From Methanomicrobiales archaeon (GTDB lineage Archaea; Halobacteriota; Methanomicrobia; Methanomicrobiales; JACTUA01), in contig JASEFH010000021.1 in the NCBI GenBank assembly GCA_030019205.1, positions 1 to 45,764 on the forward strand: a stretch of 45,764 bases of DNA, written 5' to 3'. This document shows positions 34,555-43,949 of the stretch, piece by piece; within the stretch, counting starts at the first letter, position 1; the number at the start of each line of letters is the position of its first letter. The notes under the pieces were generated by a model. The model made no database searches. It saw only the letters and a program-made list of their open reading frames with translations, and had not been told where the DNA came from. Position numbers and translations under genes: made by a program.

Positions 34555-35051
34555 TCCCGTGATCCGGCACTGACCCGTCCCTGCCGGGAGGAGGGCCTCA
34601 CCCTTTCCTCCGGGTCGCGGCCGGTCCTCCTTCGGCACCCTCGCGAGCACATCCCCGCCCGATTCGTCGCCATTGCCCACCTGTGCCGCCGCCGGACCTG
34701 CCGGGCATGCGCGATGCGGCATCGAGCATATCCAGAATGCCGTATAAAAATTACGGTTTCCGTCCGCACGCTGCCGACATTGCGTTCTCCTTCCGGCAGC
34801 ACTCCCGACTTCGTTGTGCAGCACCTTTGCGCCTCGGTATCTCCATCCCGCCCGAAATGCTCCAGCCCCCCCTTGCCCGGCAACCCCCTGCAGCAAGGGG
34901 ATCGACGCCGCAGATTCGTTCATCGCATTTCTCCCGACAGCAATCGCTGCGACACTTCGGTCAGCATCGGGTCGGGGCTCGGCAGTGATAAAAAGAGATA
35001 ATTCGGATGCGGTGACGGGAGAGAACCAATTCGCAACAGTTATACGCGGTC
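34555..35051. other. Spacer before the second HEAT-repeat gene
   Basis: No gene is supported. CCGTA-TAAAAAT-TACGG (34740-34756) is a perfect inverted repeat enclosing a TATA-like core. GATAAAAAG near 34986 is a candidate promoter of the HEAT gene. Confidence 0.45.
34740..34756. repeat. Inverted repeat around a TATA-like core
   Basis: CCGTA and TACGG enclose TAAAAAT. A dyad over a possible TATA box could be a repressor site, but no gene starts close to it. Confidence 0.3.
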
Positions 35052-35612
35052 ATGGCGGATCCTCCCCCTGAGGAACGCATCGTGGCTGAAGAGGGGATGG
35101 AGGAACGAGGATCCAGCGAGGAGGAGGTCTGCGGCATACCGAGCGAGGTGCCCTTCCTCATCGGATGTCTCAAGAGCGAGCGGCTGAATATCCGGTGGAG
35201 TGCGGCAGAATCGCTGGGGGAGCTCCGGGATCCGCGCGCCGTGGAGCCCCTCATCGAAGCGCTGGGAGATCCCTACGTGGACGTGCAGTGGAAGGCAGCC
35301 CAGGCGCTGGGGAGGATCGGAGATCCCCGGGCGGTCGAGCCCCTGATCGCAGCCCTGCGGGGAGGAGAGCACTGGCTGCGGCGGGGTGCCGCCTGGTCTC
35401 TCGGGAGGATCCGGGATTCGAGGGCGGTCGAGCCCCTGATCGCAGCCCTTCAAGATCCCAGAGGAGATGTGCGGAAGGTCGCGGCGGAAGCCCTGGGGAG
35501 GATCGGGGATCCCCGGGCCAGGGACGCGCTCACAATGGCGCTCGAGGATCCGGATCAAAACGTCCGGAAAGAGGCGCAGAAAGCCATTGAACGCCTTGAG
35601 AAGAAGCAGTAA
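35052..35612 (+). CDS. HEAT-repeat protein (PBS-lyase type), second copy
   Basis: The 186-aa product has an acidic N-terminal 30 residues followed by about five regular units with G-[DE]-[LI]-x-D-x-R-A-V-E-P-L-I: SAAESLGELRDPRAVEPLIE, KAAQALGRIGDPRAVEPLIA, GAAWSLGRIRDSRAVEPLIA and VAAEALGRIGDPRARDALTM. It is more regular than the HEAT protein at 22662-23258. Probably a protein-binding scaffold; partner unknown. No strong ribosome-binding site precedes ATG 35052, and a start at 35097 is possible. It is followed after about 265 bases by the histidine kinase gene on the same strand. Confidence 0.88.
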   Translation: MADPPPEERIVAEEGMEERGSSEEEVCGIPSEVPFLIGCLKSERLNIRWSAAESLGELRDPRAVEPLIEALGDPYVDVQWKAAQALGRIGDPRAVEPLIAALRGGEHWLRRGAAWSLGRIRDSRAVEPLIAALQDPRGDVRKVAAEALGRIGDPRARDALTMALEDPDQNVRKEAQKAIERLEKKQ

Positions 35613-35877
35613 AGGCAATACAATCGCTTGAGAGCCTGCCAGCGGCAGGGGCATGATCGCGTCGTGGCGTTGTCTTTACTCCCGGAGCGTAGAGATGTTC
35701 CGATCCCTGCGGGACGTTCCACCGTGCAGCCACCGACAGGACGTCCGGATGCCCCCCGGCGGTGCGGCGCGAATGGATCCCGGCAGGGGATCGATCCATG
35801 GCTCTTGGATTCGTGGGAGGGGGAACTTTATCATCCCTCGTGCGCATTTTTCTGGTACTGCTACTCAGGATCCCCGC

Positions 35878-38343
35878 ATGCCGGCACCCCCAGGAACACC
35901 CGAGCGGCAACGAGCCTCCAGGCATGAGATCCCCGCAGATGGGGAGCAGTTCGTTCGAGAGAGGGCGCAGCAGCTCCAGAACGAGAACGCCGCGCTGCGA
36001 CGCGAGCTGGAAGCCCTGCGGGAGAGCAGGGAGCGATACAGATCCCTGGTAGAACAGTCCCCGGACGCCGTTTTCGTCCACGATCTCGAGGGGCAGCTCC
36101 TCTATGCGAACCCGACAGCCCTCCGCCTCACGGGCGTGCAGGACATCCGCGAACTGGAAGGCCGCTCCGCGTTCGCCGCGCTGCCCGCGGAAGGGGTGGG
36201 TGTCGCCCGCGCGGGCATCCAGGCGCTGATGCGGGGAGAGTCCCTTCCGCCCATTGCAATGCCCGTCCAGTTGCCCGACGGCAGCCGTATCTTCGTCGAA
36301 GCGATGGCAGCCATGATCGAGTATGGAGGGCGTGCGGCGGTTCAGGTGGTGCTGCGGGACGTCACCGAGCGCAAGAAGGCGGAGGAGGACCTGCGCGAGT
36401 CCGAAGCGCGTCTGCGGCTTGCCACAGAATCCGCCGGCATGTTCGGATGGGAGATAGACCTGGCCGCGCAGACATTCGCATGGTCCGAGAATGCGGAGCG
36501 CGTGATCGATACCCCCCTGCCGACAAAAGTGGCCGATATCTGGACACTGGTTCACCCCGATGACCGTGCCGCTCTGCAGGAGGTGCTGGAGCGGATGATT
36601 GAAAGCGGCGGCGAGTTCAGGGTCGAGTACCGGATTCTCACCCCTCCATCGGACAGGGAGATCTGGCTTCTCTCGGCCGGCGTGGCGATTGCGGGTGCTA
36701 ATGGCAGGCCCGCGCGCCTGGTCGGCATATCGCAGAATATCACCGAGCGCAAGAAGGCGGAGGAGGACCTGCAGGAGCGCGAGGAGCAGCTACGGAACCT
36801 GATCGAGAGTTCCGGCGACGGTATCGTTCTCACCGACGAGACGGGGCGGATCACCACCTGGAACCGGGGCATGGAGGCGATCACCACCCTTGCCGCCAGC
36901 GATATCCTGGGGAGGCCGGCCTGGGAGATCCAGGCAGAGATCGTGGATGCGGACTGGGCGGGGCCGGATTATCGGAAGCGGTATCGGGCGGTATGGGACA
37001 GGGTGCTGAAGGAGGGGGCCTATCCGCACTACAACCGCCTCCTGGACGTGCAGATCCGCACCCCGAACGGAGAGGTGCGGTATCTCCAGCAGAGCCTCTT
37101 CACCATTCCCACCCGCCGGGGATACCGCGTCGGGTGCATCATGCGCGACGTCACCGAGAGGAGGCGGGAAGAGCGGGAAAAAGAGATGCTGCTCCAGCGC
37201 ATCGAGGCAGAGCGTTCGATTCTGCGATCCGTGCTCGAACAGATGCCGGAAGCGGTGATGATCGCCGAAGCCCCGTCCGGCAGGATTATCCTGGACAACA
37301 AGCAGCTGCTGCAGATATGCCGCTTGCCCGTTGACCTGGATATCGACGTTGCAAAGGCGCCCTCCTGGAGCGCCTACGGCTACCATCCCGACGGCAGACC
37401 CTACGGCATCGAGGAGTGGCCGCTCTTCCGCGCCCTGCACCGAGGTGAGGTGATCGTCGACGAGGAGATCAGGGTGCGGCGCGGTGATGAAACCTGGGGC
37501 TGCATCAGCGTCCGTGCAGCGCCAATCCGCGATGCAGGCGGTGCCATCCAGGGCGCTGTCGTTCTCGCGGCCGATATCACCAGGAGAAAGAGAGCCGAAG
37601 AACTGCTGGAAGAGCGCTCCCGGGATCTCCAGCGATCGAACGAGGATCTGGAGCGGTTCGCCTATGCCGTCTCCCACGACCTGCTGGAGCCGGTGCGCAT
37701 GATCACCAGTTACGCCCAGCTCCTCGCCCGCCGCTACAGAGGGAAGCTGGATGCGGATGCCGACGAGTTCGTCGGGTTCATCGAGCAGGGCGGGCGGCGG
37801 ATGCACGACCTGATCACCGACCTGCTGGCATACTCCCGGGTATCGACCCGCCAGCAGCCCCTGGTGCCCACGGATACAGAAACCGTCCTCGCCGAAGTGC
37901 AACAGAACCTCCAGTTCACCCTCCAGGAGGCAGGAGCCGAGGTGACGCACGATCCCCTCCCCGCGGTGCTGGCCGACCCGACCCAGCTCCGCCAGGTCTT
38001 CCAGAACCTGATCGCGAACGCCGTCAAGTTCCGGAGGGAGGGCGTGCCGCCGCGGGTCCACGTTGCGGCAGAGAGGGATGGCGGCATGGTGCGGTTCAGC
38101 GTCGCCGACAACGGCATCGGGATCGACCCCCAGTACTTCGACCAGATCTTCGTCGTCTTCCGGCGGCTGCACGCCCAGATGGAGTACGAGGGGACCGGCA
38201 TCGGGCTCGCCATCGTCAAACGCATCGTGGAGCGGCACGGCGGGCGGATCTGGGTCGAGTCCGAGCCGGGGAGGGGATCTACGTTCTTCTTCACGCTGCC
38301 CGCGGTGCAGGAAGCGGGCCCGGGGGATAGAGAGCCCGGATGA
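35878..38343 (+). CDS. Multi-PAS sensor histidine kinase
   Basis: The 821-aa soluble kinase has a short coiled coil (ERAQQLQNENAALRRELEAL) and four PAS domains: about 50-170 (RYRSLVEQSPDAVFVHDLEG), 178-300 (LRLATESAGMFGWEIDLAAQ), 304-425 (LRNLIESSGDGIVLTDETGR) and 445-565 (VLEQMPEAVMIAEAPSGRII). The HisKA box follows with the phosphorylated His near 600 (AYAVSHDLLEPVRM), then the HATPase domain with NLIANAVKFRRE, VADNGIGIDPQYFD and YEGTGIGLAIVKRIVERHGG. No membrane segment, so it senses an internal signal, perhaps redox or light. ATG 35878 is chosen because upstream residues are not kinase-like. The stop overlaps the ATG of the response regulator remnant (ATGA). Confidence 0.9.
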   Translation: MPAPPGTPERQRASRHEIPADGEQFVRERAQQLQNENAALRRELEALRESRERYRSLVEQSPDAVFVHDLEGQLLYANPTALRLTGVQDIRELEGRSAFAALPAEGVGVARAGIQALMRGESLPPIAMPVQLPDGSRIFVEAMAAMIEYGGRAAVQVVLRDVTERKKAEEDLRESEARLRLATESAGMFGWEIDLAAQTFAWSENAERVIDTPLPTKVADIWTLVHPDDRAALQEVLERMIESGGEFRVEYRILTPPSDREIWLLSAGVAIAGANGRPARLVGISQNITERKKAEEDLQEREEQLRNLIESSGDGIVLTDETGRITTWNRGMEAITTLAASDILGRPAWEIQAEIVDADWAGPDYRKRYRAVWDRVLKEGAYPHYNRLLDVQIRTPNGEVRYLQQSLFTIPTRRGYRVGCIMRDVTERRREEREKEMLLQRIEAERSILRSVLEQMPEAVMIAEAPSGRIILDNKQLLQICRLPVDLDIDVAKAPSWSAYGYHPDGRPYGIEEWPLFRALHRGEVIVDEEIRVRRGDETWGCISVRAAPIRDAGGAIQGAVVLAADITRRKRAEELLEERSRDLQRSNEDLERFAYAVSHDLLEPVRMITSYAQLLARRYRGKLDADADEFVGFIEQGGRRMHDLITDLLAYSRVSTRQQPLVPTDTETVLAEVQQNLQFTLQEAGAEVTHDPLPAVLADPTQLRQVFQNLIANAVKFRREGVPPRVHVAAERDGGMVRFSVADNGIGIDPQYFDQIFVVFRRLHAQMEYEGTGIGLAIVKRIVERHGGRIWVESEPGRGSTFFFTLPAVQEAGPGDREPG

Positions 38344-38747
38344 GACCGATCGCGATCCTCCTGGTAGAGGATAACCCGGCGGATATCAAACTGACCGAGG
38401 AGGCGCACCGCGAAGTAGCGGTGCCGGGCCAGCTCACGGTCGTGCAGGACGGCGTAGAAGCGATGGCGTTCCTTCAACGGGAGGGCCGTAGGTTTCGGCC
38501 CCGACGCCCGACCGGGATCTGAACCCCGCCCCGCATGAGCGGAATCGAGTTCCTGGACGCGATCTTTTCCGACAGCCGCCTCCAGCAGATCCCGATCGTG
38601 GTGCTGACGGGATCGGTGGATCGGGAGGAGCGGGCAGAGCCTGCGAGGCGGCCGATCCTCCGGCATATCATCGAACCCCCGGATATCGACGAGTACTTCA
38701 CGGCGATCCAGTCGGTCCTGACAGATCTCTCGATACTCCGGAGGTAA
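38340..38747 (+). pseudogene. Response regulator receiver domain (Rcp1-like), broken
   Basis: From ATG 38340 it begins RPIAILLVEDNPADIKLTEE with the acidic pocket (E-D-N), the standard start of stand-alone receivers paired with phytochrome-like kinases. After FLQREGRRF the sequence loses the expected L-I-L-L-D-L-N-L-P block; the frame ends at TGA 38520-38522. The family sequence resumes at 38535 (MSGIEFLDAIFSDSRLQQIP) with the T/S switch region IVVLTGSVD, then EPPDIDEYFTAIQ where Lys of the usual K-P is replaced by Glu. A deletion between two GATCTGA-like repeats would explain the loss of the phosphorylation-site segment. It overlaps the kinase stop by four bases, so kinase and partner were once coupled. 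Confidence 0.7.
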
Positions 38748-39140
38748 AGGGCCGGAGATGGGCGAATTTCATCGCCGGCTTGCGCTGGGCATGCTCGCAG
38801 CTGACCCACGGGGATGGGACGGCCACGCGGGGAGTCGCTTCTATCGGGACCGCTGTGGCCGAGGCGATGACGGGGGCATGGTCGACCTGCATCTCACTCC
38901 GGCACCGGCCCTGCATTCCGTCGGGGGTGGAAAGGAGACTATGGATCCTCCCCGCACGGCGGGGCCACGGCTCCCATGCGGCATGGCAATGCGATTGGAG
39001 GCATATAGAACCCAATAAGCCTTTCTTTCACTTATTAAATGCCTTTAATGGAGTTTTTATCCAAACGAAACATTTCAATACCTATATCGATCGAATGGAC
39101 AATTTAATTGCAGCCGTACTCCCTCGATGGAGACTCCGCC
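38748..39140. other. Spacer with an A/T-rich stretch before the helicase gene
   Basis: The left part is GC-rich without a supported gene. About 39010-39110 is strikingly A/T-rich compared with both sides. It contains CTATATC at 39082-39088, a candidate TATA box for the helicase gene. Confidence 0.5.
39082..39088 (+). promoter_or_regulatory. Candidate TATA box of the helicase-nuclease gene
   Basis: CTATATC in the A/T-rich patch; transcription predicted near 39112 and a leader of about 29 bases. Confidence 0.4.
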
Positions 39141-42100
39141 ATGGCGATACCCGAAGCCCAGATCGATGCCATCCGCCGGCGGCTGCTGGACCTCACCCAG
39201 CGCAACCGCCTCCTGAACTACCGCCCCTCGAAGGCGCGCACCATACCCGTGGTAGACGAGAATCCCCGGGAGGTGTACGACATCCTGGTGCTGCGGGAGA
39301 AGGCGATGCGGTTCCACCCGCGGGAGAGAGGGGAGCCAGCCGCCGATGCAGCGGCTGCCGGGACCGGGAAGGGCGCGGGGGAAGCCTCTACCGCCCCGGC
39401 GGAGGACGAGGAGCCCTGGCAGGCGATCGCAGAGGGGGATACGCCGCCGCACCAGACCGACACGCTTCTCGAGACGCCGCTCTCCGCCGACATCCTTCGG
39501 GAGCGGCTCTTCACCGTTCACAACCAGGCGAGAACAGCCCTCGAAGAGCAGGGCTACAGTATCCTCTACCTCGCCCTGGGATTCCTGGAGTACACCGATA
39601 CCGCCGGCACCGTCCGCTCCGCCCGGGCTCCCGTGCTGCTCGTCCCCGTCGAGCTGGAGCGCATCCGCGCGGGCGGGACGTATACGCTCCGCTGGACGGG
39701 GGAGGAGATCCTCATGAACCTCTCCCTGGCAGAGCGGCTCAGGGAGCTGGATGTGCTCCTGCCCGAGTTCGAGATGCCGGAGGAGAAGGCAGGCATCGAC
39801 GCCTACCTGACCGCCGTGCGGGACGCGATCGTGCACAAACCCTCCTGGAGGCTGCTCGCCGGGATCTGCCTGGACTTCTTCAGCTTCACCAAGTTCGTCA
39901 TGTTCCGCGACCTGGACCCGCAGACCTGGCCCGAAGGGCGGTCCCCGGCCGACCACCCCCTGCTGAACGCCGTCCTGAACCCCTCCGAAGAGTACGATGC
40001 CGCGGACGAGTTCGACGAGAAAACGGTGGACGAGCGGCTTCCGGGGCACGCGGTCTTCCACGTGGTGGACGCCGACTCGTCCCAGATCGCCGTCATCGAA
40101 GCGGTGAACCGCGGGGCGAACCTGGTGGTGGAGGGGCCGCCGGGGACGGGCAAGTCCCAGACCATCACCAACGTCATCGCCGAGAGCCTCGCCCGGGGAA
40201 AGAGCGTCCTCTTCGTGAGCGAGAAGATGGCGGCGCTGCAGGTGGTGAAGAGCCGCCTGGACCGCGCCGGCCTGGGGGAGTTCTGCCTGGAGCTGCACAG
40301 CCGCAAGACGAACAAGCGGAAGGTGCTCGAGGAGCTGCGCCGCACCCTGGAGACCGATCTTCTGCGCGAGGAGTCCTTCGAGGCCGAGATCGCGCGGCTG
40401 GAAGGACTCAAAGAGGAGTTGAACAGCTACGTGCGGGCGCTGGCCGAACCGATCGGCGGGCGGGGACTCTCGCCGTTCCAGGCCTTCTGCCTGCATGAAC
40501 GGGCGCGGCAGCAATTCGAGCGGGCAGGAAGGAGCATGGCACGGATCTCCCTGGCGGATCCGGAGCGCATGGCGCCGCCCGAATGGGACGCCGCGGTCGC
40601 CGCCCTGGAGGGGCTGCAGGGCATCCTGCCCCTCGTCCGCCCTATCCAGGAGAACCCCTGGCGGGGCTGCACCCCGGGGCTGATCCTACCCCCGGACCTG
40701 GACCGCCTGCGGGATCTGCTGGAAGAGAGCGCGGGCGAGATAGAGCGGATCCGGGAGGCGGCGGCGCTCCTGGCCGAACTGTCGGGCTGCGCCGTGCCCT
40801 CGACACCGGGGGATCTTGCACGGGCGCGCACGGCCGCCGCCCTCGTCGCCTCGGCGCCGCCGCTCGAGCGGGACGTCATTCTGCACCCGGCCTGGAGGAG
40901 CCCGCCCGATTCGGTGGAGCCGCTCATGGCGCTGGTCCGGCGGTACCGGGAGGAGCGCGATGCAGTCCTGGCACGGTTCCGCCCGGAGATCCTGGATCGG
41001 GACGTGGATGCCCTGCTGGCCGAGTACCGGGCCCAGTCGTCTGCGTTCCTGAAGACGCTGCGATCGGGCTACCGTGCGGTCCGGCGGGAGGTGGGCAGCC
41101 TCTACGCCGGTGCCGTCCCCTCAGACGACGCCCGTATTCTGGCGGACCTGGCGGCGGCATCGGAGTGCCGCCGGCTGCGGGATGCGGTGCGGCAGGCGGA
41201 GCCGCAGGGGAGGGCCTTCTTTGGCGCCCTGTGGATGGAGGAGGAGAGCGACTGTGCCAGTCTGCAGGCATTCGCCGACTGGATGGCAAAATTCCGGCTC
41301 CAGCTGGCGCAGGGCGTGCTCACGCCCCGGGCGATCGGCATCCTCTACAGCGGGGTGCCGCGGGGAGAGATAGAGGGCTGCTCCCGCCTGCTGGGCCAGG
41401 CGGAGGAGCGGCTCGCCGCCGCGCTGGATGCCCTCTTCGGTACGCTGGGAACGGACGCGGAGCGCAGTCTCGGGACGCCCTGCGAGCGGGCGGCGTTCGC
41501 GGACCTCGAGTCCCGGATCCGTTCGTGGATATCCCGCCTTGACGACCTGCCGCGCTGGTCGCAGTACGTCGCATTCCGGGAGGAGGCCCTGGCCACTCCC
41601 GCCGCACCCCTCGTGGGGGCGGTCGAGGAGGATGGCATCGAGCCCGACGATCTGGTCCCGACGTTCGAAGGCAGCTACGCCGAAGGGCTGCTGAAGGCGG
41701 CATTCACCGAGAGGCCGCTCCTCGCGCAGTTCGTCGGGGAGCGGCACGAGAACCGCATCCGGCGGTTCGCGGCGTCGGATCAGGAGAGCCTCCACTGGAA
41801 CCAGTGCCGCGCCATGCTCCGCCTCTACCGCAGCCGCCCCCGGATCTGCGGCGGGGCCTCGAAGGAATCCGAGGCGGGGATCCTGCTGCGGGAGTTCAAC
41901 CGCAAACGGGGGCACATGCCCATCCGCCGTCTGATGAGCCGGGCCGGAGGGCTCATCCAGAAGATCAAACCCTGTTTCATGATGAGCCCGCTCTCGATCG
42001 CCCAGTTCCTGGACCCGCGATCGGTCTGCTTCGACCTCATCGTCTTCGACGAGGCCAGCCAGGTCCGTCCCGAGGATGCCCTGGGGGCGTTCCTGCGGGG

Positions 42101-43949
42101 GCGGCAGGTCGTCGTCATGGGGGACTCGCGCCAGCTGCCGCCGACCGCCTTCTTCGACCGCCTGGTAGAAGACGAAGAGGACGACGGGGCGGACGAGATC
42201 GCCGAGAGCATCCTCAACCTCTGCCGGCGGAGTTTTCCCCGCAAGATGCTCCGCTGGCACTACCGCAGCCGCCACGAGTCGCTCATCGCCGTCTCGAACC
42301 GGGAGTTCTACGACAACCGTCTCTACGTCTACCCGTCGGCAGTGGACCGGGCGGAGCACCTGGGGCTGCACCTCGTCCATCTGCCGCAGACCGTCTACGA
42401 CCGGGGGCGGAGCTCCGCCAACCGCGGGGAAGCCCGGGCGGTAGCGGAGGCGGTGCTGGACCACTACCGCACCCGTCCGGGAAAGAGCCTCATGGTGGGC
42501 ACCTTCAACGTCCGACAGCAGACCGCGATCCGCGAAGAGGTGGAGCGGCTGCTGCGGCAGAACCCGCAGGTCGAGGACGCGATGAAGGGCATCGAGCCCT
42601 TCGACGTCAAGAACCTGGAGACGATCCAGGGCGACGAGCGCGACGTGGTCTTTATCAGCGTCGGGTTCGGCTTCGACGAGCGGGGGAAGCTCTCCCTCAA
42701 CTTCGGGCCCCTCAACCAGGCGGGCGGGGAGCGGCGCCTGAACGTGCTCATCACCCGGGCCCGCGAGAAGTGCGTGGTCTTCTCCAACTTCCGCGGGCGG
42801 GACCTCGCTCTGGACGAGAACGCACCCACAGGGCTGCAGGTCCTGAAGCAGTTCCTGGAGTATGCCGAGACGGGCTCGCTGGCCCCGTACGGGGATACCG
42901 GGGCGGATGGAGAGACCCCCCTGGAGACGTCCGTGTACGAGTTCCTGTTCGAGAACGGCCACACCCTGCGGAAACAGGTGGGCTGCGCCGGCTTCCGCGT
43001 GGACCTGGCGGTCGTCGATCCCGACTCCCCCGGGACCTACCTCCTCGGGATCGTGTGCGACGGCGCACGCTACCACACGTCCCGGGTGGCCCGCGACCGC
43101 GACCGCCTGCGGCAGCAGATCCTGGAGGGGCTGGGCTGGCGGATCCACCGCGTCTGGTCCCCCGACTGGTACCGCAACCGGAAGGAGTGCGAGAGGAGAT
43201 TGCTGGAGGCGATCGAGGCGGCGAAGCAACAGAAAGAGCACCCGCCCGAGCGATCCCCGGAACCGGCCGCCCTGCCCCCGCCCGCCATGACGATGAGGAG
43301 CGGCATGCCGGAAACCGGAACGATGGAGGAGAGCGTCCCCCCCTATACGATCTGCGACGATCCGGGGCTGAGCCCTTCGGAAGATATCGTGTCCATTCCC
43401 GAGGGCGATCTGGTCCGGGCGGTCGGGAGGATCGCGGAGGTGGAGGGGCCGGTGCACGTGGAGACCGCGATCCAGCGCATCCGCACCGCCTGCGGCACGA
43501 AAAGGCTCGGGAAGAAGGCCCGGGATGCGGTGCTGGCGGCGATAGCGCGAGCGGAGGCGGAGGGCGCCGTGCGGCTGCGGGGAGAGTTCCTCTGGCCGCC
43601 AACCGGCCCGAATGCGCTGCTGCGGCGGCGGGACGCCGCCACGGGGATCAAACTCTACCAGATCTGCGACGAGGAGATTCGGGCGGGGATCGAACTGGTG
43701 CTGCAGCATCAGTTCGCCACGGCGGAGGAGGACCTGATCGCCCGCACGGCGAAGCTGCTCGGCATCCGCTCGGTCCGGAACGGCGTCGCGGAGCGGATGG
43801 AGGCGGTGATCGGGTCGATGGTCAAGGAGGGTGTGCTGGAGAAGGGGCAAAACGGCACGATCCAGCGTGCAGCCCCCGAACCGCCGGCGCCGCCTGCCGC
43901 GGAGAACACCCCCGATCGCCGCGATAGCGATGACGGGATCAGGCCGTGA
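39141..43949 (+). CDS. DUF4011 / superfamily 1 helicase / PD-(D/E)xK-like nuclease protein (Hhe-type defence candidate)
   Basis: The 1602-aa product opens with the DUF4011 signature (IRRRLLDLTQRNRLLNYRPS). The ATPase core has Walker A GPPGTGKSQT (332-341) and Walker B IVFDEASQ (Asp about 970), with VVVMGDSRQLPPTAFF, WHYRSRHESLIAVSNREFYD and LNVLITRAREKCVVFSNFRG for the remaining SF1 (Upf1-like) motifs. From about 1255 a Vsr/MTES_1575-type nuclease fold follows (VGCAGFRVDLAVVD with Asp about 1288, then LLGIVCDGARYHTS). About 1410-1470 is a DUF3320-like winged helix. This order is that of the single-gene anti-phage system I recall as Hhe (DUF4011-helicase-Vsr). It is probably cytosolic and acts on invading DNA. 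ATG 39141 is chosen by family start. It is intact and very GC-rich, and lies 1.2 kb from the CRISPR array. Confidence 0.87.
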   Translation: MAIPEAQIDAIRRRLLDLTQRNRLLNYRPSKARTIPVVDENPREVYDILVLREKAMRFHPRERGEPAADAAAAGTGKGAGEASTAPAEDEEPWQAIAEGDTPPHQTDTLLETPLSADILRERLFTVHNQARTALEEQGYSILYLALGFLEYTDTAGTVRSARAPVLLVPVELERIRAGGTYTLRWTGEEILMNLSLAERLRELDVLLPEFEMPEEKAGIDAYLTAVRDAIVHKPSWRLLAGICLDFFSFTKFVMFRDLDPQTWPEGRSPADHPLLNAVLNPSEEYDAADEFDEKTVDERLPGHAVFHVVDADSSQIAVIEAVNRGANLVVEGPPGTGKSQTITNVIAESLARGKSVLFVSEKMAALQVVKSRLDRAGLGEFCLELHSRKTNKRKVLEELRRTLETDLLREESFEAEIARLEGLKEELNSYVRALAEPIGGRGLSPFQAFCLHERARQQFERAGRSMARISLADPERMAPPEWDAAVAALEGLQGILPLVRPIQENPWRGCTPGLILPPDLDRLRDLLEESAGEIERIREAAALLAELSGCAVPSTPGDLARARTAAALVASAPPLERDVILHPAWRSPPDSVEPLMALVRRYREERDAVLARFRPEILDRDVDALLAEYRAQSSAFLKTLRSGYRAVRREVGSLYAGAVPSDDARILADLAAASECRRLRDAVRQAEPQGRAFFGALWMEEESDCASLQAFADWMAKFRLQLAQGVLTPRAIGILYSGVPRGEIEGCSRLLGQAEERLAAALDALFGTLGTDAERSLGTPCERAAFADLESRIRSWISRLDDLPRWSQYVAFREEALATPAAPLVGAVEEDGIEPDDLVPTFEGSYAEGLLKAAFTERPLLAQFVGERHENRIRRFAASDQESLHWNQCRAMLRLYRSRPRICGGASKESEAGILLREFNRKRGHMPIRRLMSRAGGLIQKIKPCFMMSPLSIAQFLDPRSVCFDLIVFDEASQVRPEDALGAFLRGRQVVVMGDSRQLPPTAFFDRLVEDEEDDGADEIAESILNLCRRSFPRKMLRWHYRSRHESLIAVSNREFYDNRLYVYPSAVDRAEHLGLHLVHLPQTVYDRGRSSANRGEARAVAEAVLDHYRTRPGKSLMVGTFNVRQQTAIREEVERLLRQNPQVEDAMKGIEPFDVKNLETIQGDERDVVFISVGFGFDERGKLSLNFGPLNQAGGERRLNVLITRAREKCVVFSNFRGRDLALDENAPTGLQVLKQFLEYAETGSLAPYGDTGADGETPLETSVYEFLFENGHTLRKQVGCAGFRVDLAVVDPDSPGTYLLGIVCDGARYHTSRVARDRDRLRQQILEGLGWRIHRVWSPDWYRNRKECERRLLEAIEAAKQQKEHPPERSPEPAALPPPAMTMRSGMPETGTMEESVPPYTICDDPGLSPSEDIVSIPEGDLVRAVGRIAEVEGPVHVETAIQRIRTACGTKRLGKKARDAVLAAIARAEAEGAVRLRGEFLWPPTGPNALLRRRDAATGIKLYQICDEEIRAGIELVLQHQFATAEEDLIARTAKLLGIRSVRNGVAERMEAVIGSMVKEGVLEKGQNGTIQRAAPEPPAPPAAENTPDRRDSDDGIRP

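Noticed and set aside
41121-43850. Antisense frame of 909 codons opposite the helicase gene, and a 707-codon frame on the same strand
   Set aside because: Long open shadow frames are expected in very GC-rich genes. Neither shows any domain, and the helicase frame carries all recognised motifs.
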